A stretch of 64,000 bases of DNA from Barnesiella sp. Its GTDB lineage: Bacteria; Bacteroidota; Bacteroidia; Bacteroidales; Muribaculaceae. Location: NCBI GenBank assembly GCA_014800945.1, contig JAAVFD010000011.1:1-64000 (forward strand). Direction: 5' to 3'. Each line of letters starts with the position of its first letter. Positions within the stretch are counted from its first letter, which is position 1. Of this stretch, positions 50,963-59,991 are shown piece after piece. Both the position numbers and the translations under genes were made by a program. Below the pieces are notes generated by a model. The model saw only the letters and a program-made list of their open reading frames with translations. It was not told the origin of the DNA and searched no databases.

Positions 50963-51718
50963 TCAACTATTCCAAATTTGCCATGCTGCAAATGCTTGTA
51001 GAAGAAGCATTTCAAGACCATTTTTTGTCTCGGCTCCGTTATCCGCCGCATTACGCATGAATAGTGTTACGTCAGGGTTATAAAGCAAGTCGTAGCAAAG
51101 GTGTTCCGGAGTGAGATATTGATACGGAATATCCGGGCATTCATCTATATGAGGATACATTCCGAGGGGAGTTGTGTTTACTATAACCTTATGGTTAGCA
51201 ATAATTTCCGGCGTGAGCTGAGAGTAGGTGAGACCGTTCTCACGCTCACTGCGCGACACAAAAGTAGTCTCCACGCCCAGATTCTGAAGTCCGCAGTTTA
51301 CTGCCTTAGCCGCTCCTCCGGTACCCAATATCAGAGCTTTTTTACGATTCTCATTAAGAAGGGGTGAAATGGAGTCTGTGAATCCTATTACATCGGAATT
51401 ATAACCTTTGAATTTCAAGGATGCCCCGTGTCCGGTAAATTTTATTACATTCACAGCACCGATTTTTGCCGCATTTTCATCCATCTCGTCCATATAAGGT
51501 ATAACCTGTTCCTTATAGGGTATGGTAACGTTAAGTCCGTTGAGATTCGGGTACTGAGCTACAACCTCCATTAATTCACCGATATCCTCGATTTCAAAAT
51601 TCATGTATCTGGCATCAATTTTTTCCGATTCAAACTTTTTATTGAAAAAGTCCTGTGAAAAGGAATGACCGAGAGGATAACCAATGAGTCCGTACAGGCG
51701 TTCCGGTTGTTTGAGCAT
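50963..51718 (-). CDS. aroE: Shikimate dehydrogenase
   Basis: YGLIGYPLGHSFSQDFFNKKF, LNGLNVTIPYKE, LILGTGGAAKAV, VNTTPLGMYP. Confidence 0.95.
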   Translation of the reverse strand: MLKQPERLYGLIGYPLGHSFSQDFFNKKFESEKIDARYMNFEIEDIGELMEVVAQYPNLNGLNVTIPYKEQVIPYMDEMDENAAKIGAVNVIKFTGHGASLKFKGYNSDVIGFTDSISPLLNENRKKALILGTGGAAKAVNCGLQNLGVETTFVSRSERENGLTYSQLTPEIIANHKVIVNTTPLGMYPHIDECPDIPYQYLTPEHLCYDLLYNPDVTLFMRNAADNGAETKNGLEMLLLQAFAAWQIWNS

Positions 51719-51744
51719 AAAAATTCATTTAATTAATAACACGC

Positions 51745-51752
51745 AAAAGTAA
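51745..51752 (-). promoter_or_regulatory. -7 element TACTTTTG of aroE
   Basis: caaaagta on plus upstream of aroE. Confidence 0.5.
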
Positions 51753-51804
51753 TAAAATGAGTGTAAAGAGTACGACATTACATTAGAAAAATAAATATTT
51801 AATC

Positions 51805-51812
51805 TATCTTTG
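51805..51812 (+). promoter_or_regulatory. -7 element TATCTTTG of the kinase-RapZ fusion gene
   Basis: TATCTTTGTGAGAAATAAAC, 20 nt upstream of the ATG at 51832. Confidence 0.6.
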
Positions 51813-51831
51813 TGAGAAATAAACACAATTT

Positions 51832-53250
51832 ATGCAAAGATTGAGTGATTTATTCACAGCTTTAACCGGCGAGAAACCTTCTTCAATTGTTCCGCTTGCC
51901 GGAGCCGGTTCAGAACGGCGTTATTTCCGACTTGTCGGCAGTTCTTTAAGCTGCGTGGGAACGATAGGCGTATCGTTGCCGGAAAACAAAGCGTTTATTT
52001 ATATGTCGCGAGAGTTTGCTAAGATGGGGTTGCCTGTGCCGGAAGTACTCGCTGTGAGTGAAGATAATATGACATATCTGCAATCCGATGCCGGCTCAAT
52101 TTCTTTGTTTGATTATCTTGAGGATTGTCGCAATACCGGAGAGTATAGTCCCTCCCACATTTTACTCCTTGAAAATGTGATGACAATACTTGCAAGGTTT
52201 CACACCGCGGATTCATCAGAATTTGATTTCTCATATTGCTATCCTACTCCGGAAATGAGCCGCCGTGCTCTAACATGGGATCTGAATTACTTCAAATATT
52301 CTTTTCTGAAGCCGGCTGGAATAGATTTTGATGAGGAACTCCTTGAAAACGACTTTGAAGAGTTTGTCAAAATGATAGAATCTTGTGGAATGGATTCTAT
52401 AATTCTGCGTGATTGTCAGAGCAGAAATGTTATGCTGAAAGATGAAAGTCAACCAGTAATCATTGATTTTCAGGGAGCAAGGAGGGGCTGTGGGTTATAT
52501 GATGTCGTGTCATTTTTATGGCAGGCACGAGCTGCATTTCCTTCTGAGTTGAAGAAACATCTCTTTAATCATTATTTATCCTCGGCACCAAGTCTTGCCT
52601 CATCTAAAGTTCAACTAACCGGTCAGTTACCTCTGTTCAGACTGCTGCGCACCCTTCAGGTACTCGGAGCGTATGGCTTTTTAGGACTCGTCAAGAAAAA
52701 AGAGCATTTCATAAAAAGCATTCCGGCAGCTCTGGACAATCTCAGGGAACTCCTGGACAGCGGTTTCCCGGACTTGCCTCATCTGCGCCGGGTGGTGGAG
52801 AGAATGGTTTCAAGCAAGTCTTTTTGTAAAAATGAGTCTCAGTCAGGTCAGCTCATTGTAACCGTTGGAAGCTTTTCATATAAGATGGGACTGCCGGAAG
52901 ATAAAAGTGGCAACGGCGGGGGATTTGTTTTTGACTGCAGGGCGCTTCATAACCCAGGAAGATATGACGAATATAAGCAACTTACAGGGAGGGATGAACC
53001 GGTCATAAGATTTCTGGAAGAAAGGGGAGAGGTTAAGGACTTTCTCTCAGCGGCATGGAGTATGGTTGATTATTCAATCGAGCGCTATATGGCTCGTGGA
53101 TTCACATCCCTGAATGTGTTCTTCGGTTGTACCGGTGGGAGACATCGTTCGGTATATTGTGCCGAGCGTACCGCCGCACATATAAAAGAGCGGTTCGGCA
53201 TAGAGGTGCATCTGATTCACCGCGAAAGAAAAATCAGCGAAACTATATAG
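51832..53250 (+). CDS. AmgK-like sugar kinase (APH family) fused to RapZ C-terminal domain
   Basis: N-terminal kinase: GAGSERRYFRL, ILRDCQSRNVML, VIIDFQGARRG. C-terminal: FDCRALHNPGRYDEYKQLTGRDEPV...NVFFGCTGGRHRSVYCAERTAAHI, the RapZ signature. Confidence 0.9.
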   Translation: MQRLSDLFTALTGEKPSSIVPLAGAGSERRYFRLVGSSLSCVGTIGVSLPENKAFIYMSREFAKMGLPVPEVLAVSEDNMTYLQSDAGSISLFDYLEDCRNTGEYSPSHILLLENVMTILARFHTADSSEFDFSYCYPTPEMSRRALTWDLNYFKYSFLKPAGIDFDEELLENDFEEFVKMIESCGMDSIILRDCQSRNVMLKDESQPVIIDFQGARRGCGLYDVVSFLWQARAAFPSELKKHLFNHYLSSAPSLASSKVQLTGQLPLFRLLRTLQVLGAYGFLGLVKKKEHFIKSIPAALDNLRELLDSGFPDLPHLRRVVERMVSSKSFCKNESQSGQLIVTVGSFSYKMGLPEDKSGNGGGFVFDCRALHNPGRYDEYKQLTGRDEPVIRFLEERGEVKDFLSAAWSMVDYSIERYMARGFTSLNVFFGCTGGRHRSVYCAERTAAHIKERFGIEVHLIHRERKISETI

Positions 53251-53259
53251 GAAAAGATA

Positions 53260-54015
53260 ATGAAAGCTATGATATTTGCCGCAGGACTCGGCACGAGGCT
53301 CAAACCATTCACAAACACTAAGCCCAAAGCTTTGGTGGAAGTGGGCGGAACACCTATGCTCGGCAGAGTTTTGCTTAAAATTAAAGAAACAGGAGTTGGA
53401 GATGTAGTTGTCAACGTGCATCATTTTGCACAAATGATTAGAGATTATCTGTCAGCAAATAATAACTTCGGTCTTAATATCAGCATAAGTGATGAGTCTG
53501 AAACTCTTCTTGATACCGGTGGAGGATTACTTGCAGCGTCCGGCTATCTCATGGGCGACGAGCCGATAATTGTGCATAATGCTGATATCCTTACAGATTT
53601 CTCTTTAACGGAGATGGTTGAAGCTCATGTCTGTAGCCGCGCTGATGTAACCCTTCTTGCTCAGGATAGAAAGAGCAGCCGTACTTTCATGTATGATGAT
53701 TCATTGAGGCTAAGAGGCTGGGCTAAAACCGAAACCGCTGAAACAATCCCCCCAATGCTTGATACATCAAAATTGAAAAGTTTTGCTTTTGGTGGAGTAT
53801 CGGTGGTGAGTCCATCGATCTTTCCACACTTGAGTAAATATGCCGAAGAGCATGGACAGGTATTTTCAACGACCCCTTTTTATGCTTCTGAGTGTTCACA
53901 CCTAAATATAATAGGATATGTGGCTGAATTAGACTATCGATGGTTTGATATCGGTAAACCTGAGAATTTGCTAAAGGCATCTGAATCACTGTCTGAAAAT
54001 CAGTTCCTGAAGTAA
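53260..54015 (+). CDS. MurU-like sugar-1-phosphate nucleotidyltransferase
   Basis: MKAMIFAAGLGTRLKPFTNTKPKALVEVGGTPML; DTGGGLLAA; HNADILTDFSL. Confidence 0.9.
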   Translation: MKAMIFAAGLGTRLKPFTNTKPKALVEVGGTPMLGRVLLKIKETGVGDVVVNVHHFAQMIRDYLSANNNFGLNISISDESETLLDTGGGLLAASGYLMGDEPIIVHNADILTDFSLTEMVEAHVCSRADVTLLAQDRKSSRTFMYDDSLRLRGWAKTETAETIPPMLDTSKLKSFAFGGVSVVSPSIFPHLSKYAEEHGQVFSTTPFYASECSHLNIIGYVAELDYRWFDIGKPENLLKASESLSENQFLK

Positions 54016-54113
54016 GATTCCCCAAAAAGCAATTATTTTGATGAATTATGTGGTTTTCGGTTGTTTTTGAGCAAAAAAAGTCGGCATAAGATGGTAGAAT
54101 GAGAAAAAATCAC

Positions 54114-54121
54114 TACCTTTG
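54114..54121 (+). promoter_or_regulatory. -7 element TACCTTTG of rpsP
   Basis: cacTACCTTTGtgcccgc upstream of the ATG at 54168. Confidence 0.55.
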
Positions 54122-54167
54122 TGCCCGCAAAACAATACAAAACCAAAAAACTTAAACAAATTTTTTA

Positions 54168-54731
54168 ATGGCAACAAGAATTAGACTGCAACGTCATGGT
54201 CGCAAAAACTATGCGTTCTATCCTATTGTTATCGCCGATAGCAGGGCACCACGAGATGGTAGATTTATTGAAAGGATAGGTTCTTATAATCCGAACACTA
54301 ATCCTGCTACAATAACTTTGAATTTCGAACGGGCTTTGTATTGGATTAACGTTGGCGCAGTGCCTACTGACACAGTTCGTAGCATTCTTTCTCAGGAAGG
54401 TGTTCTTCTTATGAAGCACCTCCAAGGTGGTGTTAAGAAAGGCGCGTTTGACGAAGCTGAGGCTCAGCGTCGTTTCGAAGCTTGGAAAAACAAAAAACAG
54501 GCTGCTGTTGATGCATTCAAAACATCTATGGCTGATGCCAAAGAGCTCGCTACCAAACAGCGTCTCGCTGATGAAGAGGCTAAGAACAAAGCTAAGGCTG
54601 AGCTCGTAGCTAAGAAAAAAGCTGATATCGCTGCCGCTAAGGCTGAGGCTGAAGCTGCTGCTAAAGCAGAAGAGGAAGCTGCTGAAGCTCCTGCTGCTGA
54701 GGAAGCACCTGCTGCTGAAGCTGCTGAGTAA
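54168..54731 (+). CDS. rpsP: 30S ribosomal protein S16 with Ala/Lys/Glu-rich C-terminal extension
   Basis: [41 protein letters not shown]; tail [33 protein letters not shown]. Confidence 0.97.
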   Translation: MATRIRLQRHGRKNYAFYPIVIADSRAPRDGRFIERIGSYNPNTNPATITLNFERALYWINVGAVPTDTVRSILSQEGVLLMKHLQGGVKKGAFDEAEAQRRFEAWKNKKQAAVDAFKTSMADAKELATKQRLADEEAKNKAKAELVAKKKADIAAAKAEAEAAAKAEEEAAEAPAAEEAPAAEAAE

Positions 54732-54762
54732 TCGGAGCGTAACGATAGCAACAAAAAACAAT

Positions 54763-54796
54763 CGCCGGAGAGGAATTTTCCTTTTCGGCGTTTTTT
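54763..54796 (+). terminator. rpsP rho-independent terminator
   Basis: CGCCGgagaGGAAttTTCCttttCGGCG followed by TTTTTT. Confidence 0.85.
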
Positions 54797-54860
54797 GTAT
54801 GTATAACAGTGGCTTAGCCCCTGTTATCCGGCAGCGTTATAAAATATAGGTACTGAGTTT

Positions 54861-55463
54861 TTAATTGGAGTGAAGATTGATCGGGTGATAAAGCCAGCCA
54901 CGAAAATTCTCACCGGCACGCCTTACAGCCGCGTGCCAGTACGAATCATCATCTCCGGTAAGAAGCTCAGTTCCGTTTGGTGAAGGCGTCACCACCCAGG
55001 TATTGCTCATCAGTTCATCGTCTAATTGACGGCGGCTCCAGCCGCTATAGCCGATAAAGAATCTTATGCACCCCTCTATAGGATAACCGGAGTTTACATA
55101 CTCAATCATTTTGTTGTAATCGCCACCTATATATAACCCCGGACGTATTTCTCTGCCTCCGGGAATAATGTCGTCAAGAGTATGGATATAATAAAGGCGG
55201 TCGCATGACATAGGTCCGCCACAATAAACCCTCACCGGCTCATCAATACTAATTTCAGAAATAAGTTCCTGAAGTGTGTAATTGGTAGAATGGTTCATTA
55301 CTATACCCATAGCAGTGCCGTACTCCTCATACTCGATAAGGCATATTACAGAGTGAGTGAAATATCTGTCTCGCAGAAAAGGTTCTGCTATGAGTAATTG
55401 TCCGGCTGCAGGCTTGTCACCGGGAATGTTTATATTGAAAAGTAAGTCCTTGATATCTGTCAT
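54861..55463 (-). CDS. YqgE/AlgH family protein
   Basis: GQLLIAEPFLRDRYFTHSVICLIEYEEYGTAMGIVMNHSTNYTL...FIGYSGWSRRQLDDEL. Confidence 0.92.
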   Translation of the reverse strand: MTDIKDLLFNINIPGDKPAAGQLLIAEPFLRDRYFTHSVICLIEYEEYGTAMGIVMNHSTNYTLQELISEISIDEPVRVYCGGPMSCDRLYYIHTLDDIIPGGREIRPGLYIGGDYNKMIEYVNSGYPIEGCIRFFIGYSGWSRRQLDDELMSNTWVVTPSPNGTELLTGDDDSYWHAAVRRAGENFRGWLYHPINLHSN

Positions 55464-55628
55464 ATTCACAAAAATACAAATTCTTGTCTGACAGACAATC
55501 TGATTTGAGTAGAAAAATATTTGACCCGGTTCAAGATTCCGTGCTATATTTAACAAATTGTCATATTTAGTAGCTTTTTATCACGTATGAGACTGACAGA
55601 TATATGAATCAGCAATTGTTATATTTTG

Positions 55629-55636
55629 TAACTTTG
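55629..55636 (+). promoter_or_regulatory. -7 element TAACTTTG of the NlpC/P60 gene
   Basis: TAACTTTGCGGAAAAATAAC upstream of the ATG at 55653. Confidence 0.55.
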
Positions 55637-55652
55637 CGGAAAAATAACAATT

Positions 55653-56300
55653 ATGATTTCGCTCCGAACGGTACTTTCGTTGATACTTATGGCACTTTTA
55701 GGGTTTTCCCATCTTGTATCTGCGGCAGAGTCAGAACAAATTGATTTTCCACCGGAATCAATTAATTATATCAATTTGGATTCTACTGATGTTTATATGC
55801 CCACTCTTGAGGAATTGCTCGGTGAGCCTATAGATGATTTCTCGGAGATTGATGATTTATCTGAGTTTATAGAAGATTTGGTGGCTTATTCCAAAACATT
55901 TATAGGAACCCGTTATAAAATAGGCGCCACCGGTCCGTACGCATTTGACTGTTCCGGATTTACCGGCTATGTTTTCAGAAATTTCGGTATTAATTTATTG
56001 AGAGATTCACGCTCGCAGGGCACTCAGGGTTACCGTGTGGATGCCTCTGACGCGATGCCCGGCGATTTGATATTCTTTTCCGGTTATAGGGCAGGAAGTG
56101 TTATAGGGCATGTAGGATTAGTCATAGAACCCGCAGGAGCTGATGGAAATATAAAATTTATCCACGCATCAACATCTCAGGGTGTCAGGATAGATAATAC
56201 CAAGGATGTTTATTATGCCCGGAGGTTTGTATCGGTTCGTCGTATTTTCGGTGAGCCGGACACGGACATTGAAGTAGCTTCCTTTGATTATTTTGAATAA
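55653..56300 (+). CDS. Secreted NlpC/P60-family hydrolase
   Basis: Signal peptide; FIGTRYKIGATGPYAFDCSGFTGYVFRNFGI; DLIFFSGYRAGSVIGHVGLVI. Confidence 0.93.
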   Translation: MISLRTVLSLILMALLGFSHLVSAAESEQIDFPPESINYINLDSTDVYMPTLEELLGEPIDDFSEIDDLSEFIEDLVAYSKTFIGTRYKIGATGPYAFDCSGFTGYVFRNFGINLLRDSRSQGTQGYRVDASDAMPGDLIFFSGYRAGSVIGHVGLVIEPAGADGNIKFIHASTSQGVRIDNTKDVYYARRFVSVRRIFGEPDTDIEVASFDYFE

Positions 56301-56305
56301 GATAA

Positions 56306-56557
56306 TTAGAACAGAGTGAGTTGAACCGCGTGTGGACGTGGTTTGAGTATGATATTCCTCTGCTGTCTCCAGCCTTGGGTGCTGTTTCTAAGATTCAGGG
56401 TGAGCATACCGATGCTGTCCTTTACAACTGATTTGATTCGGCTGATAATTTCAGCCAATGAAGATACTCCGCTTAGGGTTAGGGTTGCAATAGTTGTTCC
56501 GCGTTGAATAACGGTGGCATAAAGAATGTCGGTTGTAAAAATCGTTGCCATAATCAT
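56306..56557 (-). CDS. Small hypothetical protein (81-83 aa)
   Basis: ORF MIMATIFTTDILYATVIQRGTTIATLTLSGVSSLAEIISRIKS...; preceded on minus by TATCTTTG (56577-56584). Confidence 0.6.
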   Translation of the reverse strand: MIMATIFTTDILYATVIQRGTTIATLTLSGVSSLAEIISRIKSVVKDSIGMLTLNLRNSTQGWRQQRNIILKPRPHAVQLTLF

Positions 56558-56576
56558 GTAGTTTTAATTTGTATGG

Positions 56577-56621
56577 CAAAGATAGAAACGCGAGTGGGCA
56601 ATAGAATTACCCACTCGCGTT
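56577..56621 (-). promoter_or_regulatory. Perfect 12-bp hairpin abutting a TATCTTTG -7 element
   Basis: AACGCGAGTGGG (56587-56598) / CCCACTCGCGTT (56610-56621); caaagata at 56577-56584. Confidence 0.7.
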
Positions 56622-56640
56622 AATATGGATTAAGAATGGG

Positions 56641-58656
56641 CTATTTTTCTTTGAAAGGGGAGTAGATGAGTCCCGGGGCGGCTTTTTTGCCATCCGGAGT
56701 AGTAAAGACAAAAGTAAACATCCACTTAACCAACCTGGTTTCGCGGGTGGAGAATTGTCCGACGGGCAGTTTAATCAGTACCTTATTCCATCCGGCTTTA
56801 AGATTTACAATGATAGGCTCTCTTGCAGCAAAGTTTTCATTGCCAAGAGATATTTCATTAGTTCTGTCAGTGTGTGTGGCTGTCCATATGGGAGCAGGTA
56901 TTTCTTTATCGTTAACCCATATCTTGCTTTCGCGGTAATCCCATTTTCCATCAAGAGGAGGTATGTCTGATTCAGAGCGGCTGTAATTCTGTGTTTCTGC
57001 CTGTAATCCTACAGTCATGTTTGCAGGTGCATATACCCATGTGAATGCGTATGCAGTGTGATTCGGCTTCGGATTCTTGTAAAAACCGGGAACTATTGTT
57101 CCCCAATAGTGTCTCAGATGCACAGCGGCTCCGTTTGCTAATCCTGTTCTGTAAATACTGTCGTTATAGCGATATGATTCCTTGAGACCTTCGGTTTCCG
57201 GGGGGAAAATAGTGGCGAGGTCTCCCTTATTTGGAAAAGCATCTGTGATGAGCCATTCAATATTAGTTTGGCGGACGTATGGAATATCGATAGAATCGAG
57301 GGTATTATCCTTATGCCACAAAAGGCGGTTCTCAAAATCGACGAAAGATTCATAGTCTTTTTTCTCTGATTTGATAAGGTTGGTACCGAGCTTGTCGAAA
57401 TACTCTTCGCCACCACCGTGCCATGACCGTTCGGCTATGGCGAGTATGGTCGGGTAAACCGAGTTCTGGGCAATCATAGATTTCTCATCTTCTACATATC
57501 TGTCATTCCACAGACCAATCTCAACACCTGCAATACCGTCCTCAGCCTTTTTATGACCGTAAACATTGCTTCGGTACAGTGCAACAAGGTCGGCGTAAGT
57601 ATCAAAATGATTGATATAATGAAATCTGAGATCCACGGCGGGGATGCCGGGAGTCGGTTTACCGCGGTAGCTCCACATTGTGGTAAAGTCTATTTCTCCC
57701 TCTTTATAATTCCATCCGGGATTCCAGGAAACTATCTTTTTGCCTTTATCCTTTACGAATTTTACCATTTCAGGGACAAAGTCAGGATTGGTAAACTGTA
57801 CTTCGTCAGTGCCAACGTGAAGATATGGTACATCAAAAGTCTCACAAACTTCCTCCAAGAGCAGTTTCAGTATCTTCATGCCCTCAGGGCTTTGCATATC
57901 ATGACGGAAAGTTCTGACAAATGCTGCGCTATGTCCCGGCATATCAACCTCCGGGAGAACCATGACATTGTGCTTTTTAGCGTATTCAACAAGTTCTTTA
58001 GCTTCTTGAAGTGTGTAGTATAAACCGGGTTGACGCTCCATGTTGACACTGTCGTTAAGCATGGGGAATATTTTGCTTTCCAATCTCCAAGCTTGATTTT
58101 CAGTAAAATGCCAATGGAAAACATTCATCTTGAATTGCGACATGATGTTTATTTCACGTTTTAGCTCTTCAAGAGAAATATATGAACGTCCGGTGTCGTT
58201 CATAAATCCGCGCCAGTAAAATGCTGGGTAATCAACAATCTCACACTCCGGGAGACTGTTATTATGACTTGTCGCAAATAGTTGGCGGAGTGTTTGCAGA
58301 GCCCAGTAAATACCTTTTTCAGATGTTGCCTTAACAGATATTCCTTTCTTTGATATAGTCAATGAATAGGCTTCGTCATTACTTGTTGGGGCACCGGGAA
58401 TCTCATTTACTAATTCTCCGTTAATTGAATATTTGCTTTTGGGAGATAAAGTAACTCCTTTTTCAGCTAAGATGTTATTCCAATCTTCGTTCCAATATGG
58501 CATTGACAGCGAGGCAGACTTGACATAAACGGTTGATTTACCGAATTGAATTGCCTGAGGAACGGGAAGCAACGGATACTCTGCTAAAGAGAGTGCGTAA
58601 GCACTGATGCATGAAATCAGTGTGACCGCAATGGTAAGTAATCTTTTTGTATTCAT
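56641..58656 (-). CDS. Beta-N-acetylhexosaminidase (GH20), exported
   Basis: YWRGFMNDTGRSYISLEELKREINIMSQFKMNVFHWHFTENQAWRLE; HVGTDEVQF. Confidence 0.94.
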   Translation of the reverse strand: MNTKRLLTIAVTLISCISAYALSLAEYPLLPVPQAIQFGKSTVYVKSASLSMPYWNEDWNNILAEKGVTLSPKSKYSINGELVNEIPGAPTSNDEAYSLTISKKGISVKATSEKGIYWALQTLRQLFATSHNNSLPECEIVDYPAFYWRGFMNDTGRSYISLEELKREINIMSQFKMNVFHWHFTENQAWRLESKIFPMLNDSVNMERQPGLYYTLQEAKELVEYAKKHNVMVLPEVDMPGHSAAFVRTFRHDMQSPEGMKILKLLLEEVCETFDVPYLHVGTDEVQFTNPDFVPEMVKFVKDKGKKIVSWNPGWNYKEGEIDFTTMWSYRGKPTPGIPAVDLRFHYINHFDTYADLVALYRSNVYGHKKAEDGIAGVEIGLWNDRYVEDEKSMIAQNSVYPTILAIAERSWHGGGEEYFDKLGTNLIKSEKKDYESFVDFENRLLWHKDNTLDSIDIPYVRQTNIEWLITDAFPNKGDLATIFPPETEGLKESYRYNDSIYRTGLANGAAVHLRHYWGTIVPGFYKNPKPNHTAYAFTWVYAPANMTVGLQAETQNYSRSESDIPPLDGKWDYRESKIWVNDKEIPAPIWTATHTDRTNEISLGNENFAAREPIIVNLKAGWNKVLIKLPVGQFSTRETRLVKWMFTFVFTTPDGKKAAPGLIYSPFKEK

Positions 58657-58761
58657 GCTTCAAAAGTACTTAATAATAATTATATATGTGCAATTTTCAA
58701 GGCTTTTCCATTTATGAATGGCAAGCTATTTTTTTATAGAAAATTATTAGTGATTGGTTGA

Positions 58762-59802
58762 TTAACTTACTTTGTAATTTAACTTTTTTGAAACATTAGA
58801 GCTACGGGATTTTGAACGGCAAAAGATGGATCGTAACAGTAGCCTGCCTGTGTGGTGTCTCCTGAGATAGCTGTATATGTTTTCAGATGTTATGTCATAG
58901 TCTGATTTGTAAACTGATGTAGGTGATACATAGCAATAACTTATATCCTCGATTATCGCTTCTGAAGCACCCTGTGGTGTAGCAACCATATCGAGAGATT
59001 TAAGTGTCGGTGCCATGATTGTTATGCCTTCTTTTTGGGCTCGGGATACTATATTCCCTATAGTTGAGTGATAGTCTCTCTTCAGTGATGAGAGGTCAAA
59101 GTCTGTCCATGCGGATTCTCCAATTTTCTGAACCGGACGCAATTGAATGATGTCTGGAAACACCCCATTTTCTTCCCAGATTTCCCAGAATCGGTTGTCG
59201 CGAAGATTAGACAGATTGAGTGAGTTTATGGTGAAATTTAAGCGAATTAAAAATCGGTTACCTTTTTCTTTTTTTATTTTTGAAAGCTGTTTAATCAGGT
59301 TTTGAAGGAGGTCAAATCCGGCACCCGGCATCAAGTATTCATAGGTTTCTCGGTCTGTACCATGAATGGAAAGTGTGATTTCATCAAGACCGGCATCGAC
59401 CATGTCTTTGAGTGAAATTTTGCGAGATGCAATCAGTTGACCGTTGGTGGTAAGTGAAATATATGGAATCGCACTCTTTTTCGCTCTTGAAATCAATGAG
59501 GGTAGATGTTTATATAGTGTAGGTTCAGCTCCACATCCAATCTGTAGCTTAACAGTGTAGGGGAATACGTTTTTTTCAAGCATCTCAATTGTGGATTCGG
59601 TTATTATTCCTTTAAGTTCGCTCCGTTTTGAAGGGTCACTGAAGTAACACATCTTGCAACTGAGATTACAAGCGAGTACCGGGTCGAGATATACTCCTGC
59701 AATACGCCTTCTCAGCAAGTATATCCCCAAAAGTCCCGCGATTTTAAGCCATCCCGGAATAGCTCCTATGCCCAAATATTTTATCACACGGTATATGTTC
59801 AT
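58762..59802 (-). CDS. Radical SAM protein
   Basis: LDPVLACNLSCKMCYF (CxxxCxxC); GCGAEPTLYKHL; YISLTTNGQLI; ITLSIHGTDRETYE. Confidence 0.88.
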   Translation of the reverse strand: MNIYRVIKYLGIGAIPGWLKIAGLLGIYLLRRRIAGVYLDPVLACNLSCKMCYFSDPSKRSELKGIITESTIEMLEKNVFPYTVKLQIGCGAEPTLYKHLPSLISRAKKSAIPYISLTTNGQLIASRKISLKDMVDAGLDEITLSIHGTDRETYEYLMPGAGFDLLQNLIKQLSKIKKEKGNRFLIRLNFTINSLNLSNLRDNRFWEIWEENGVFPDIIQLRPVQKIGESAWTDFDLSSLKRDYHSTIGNIVSRAQKEGITIMAPTLKSLDMVATPQGASEAIIEDISYCYVSPTSVYKSDYDITSENIYSYLRRHHTGRLLLRSIFCRSKSRSSNVSKKLNYKVS

Positions 59803-59991
59803 TTATCTGTAGCGTATGTATTATCTTACTAATTATGACATACTTAATGAGAGGCTATGCCAAAATACGTTTGTACAACATGGATTTTGAGATGCCGGAA
59901 AATACCTATATGAGTAGTGCGAGAGAAGCATACGCTTTTATATGACATTATTAAGTGACTTATGGCAGTAACAAAATCTAATTAGCTGTGA

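Noticed and set aside
54165-54761. 198-aa Ser/Phe/Leu-rich ORF antisense to rpsP
   Set aside because: Complement of the Ala/Lys/Glu-rich tail of S16; composition artefact.
59835-59945. 36-aa ORF as a firm gene call
   Set aside because: Too short and without support; mentioned only as a speculative candidate in the radical SAM finding.
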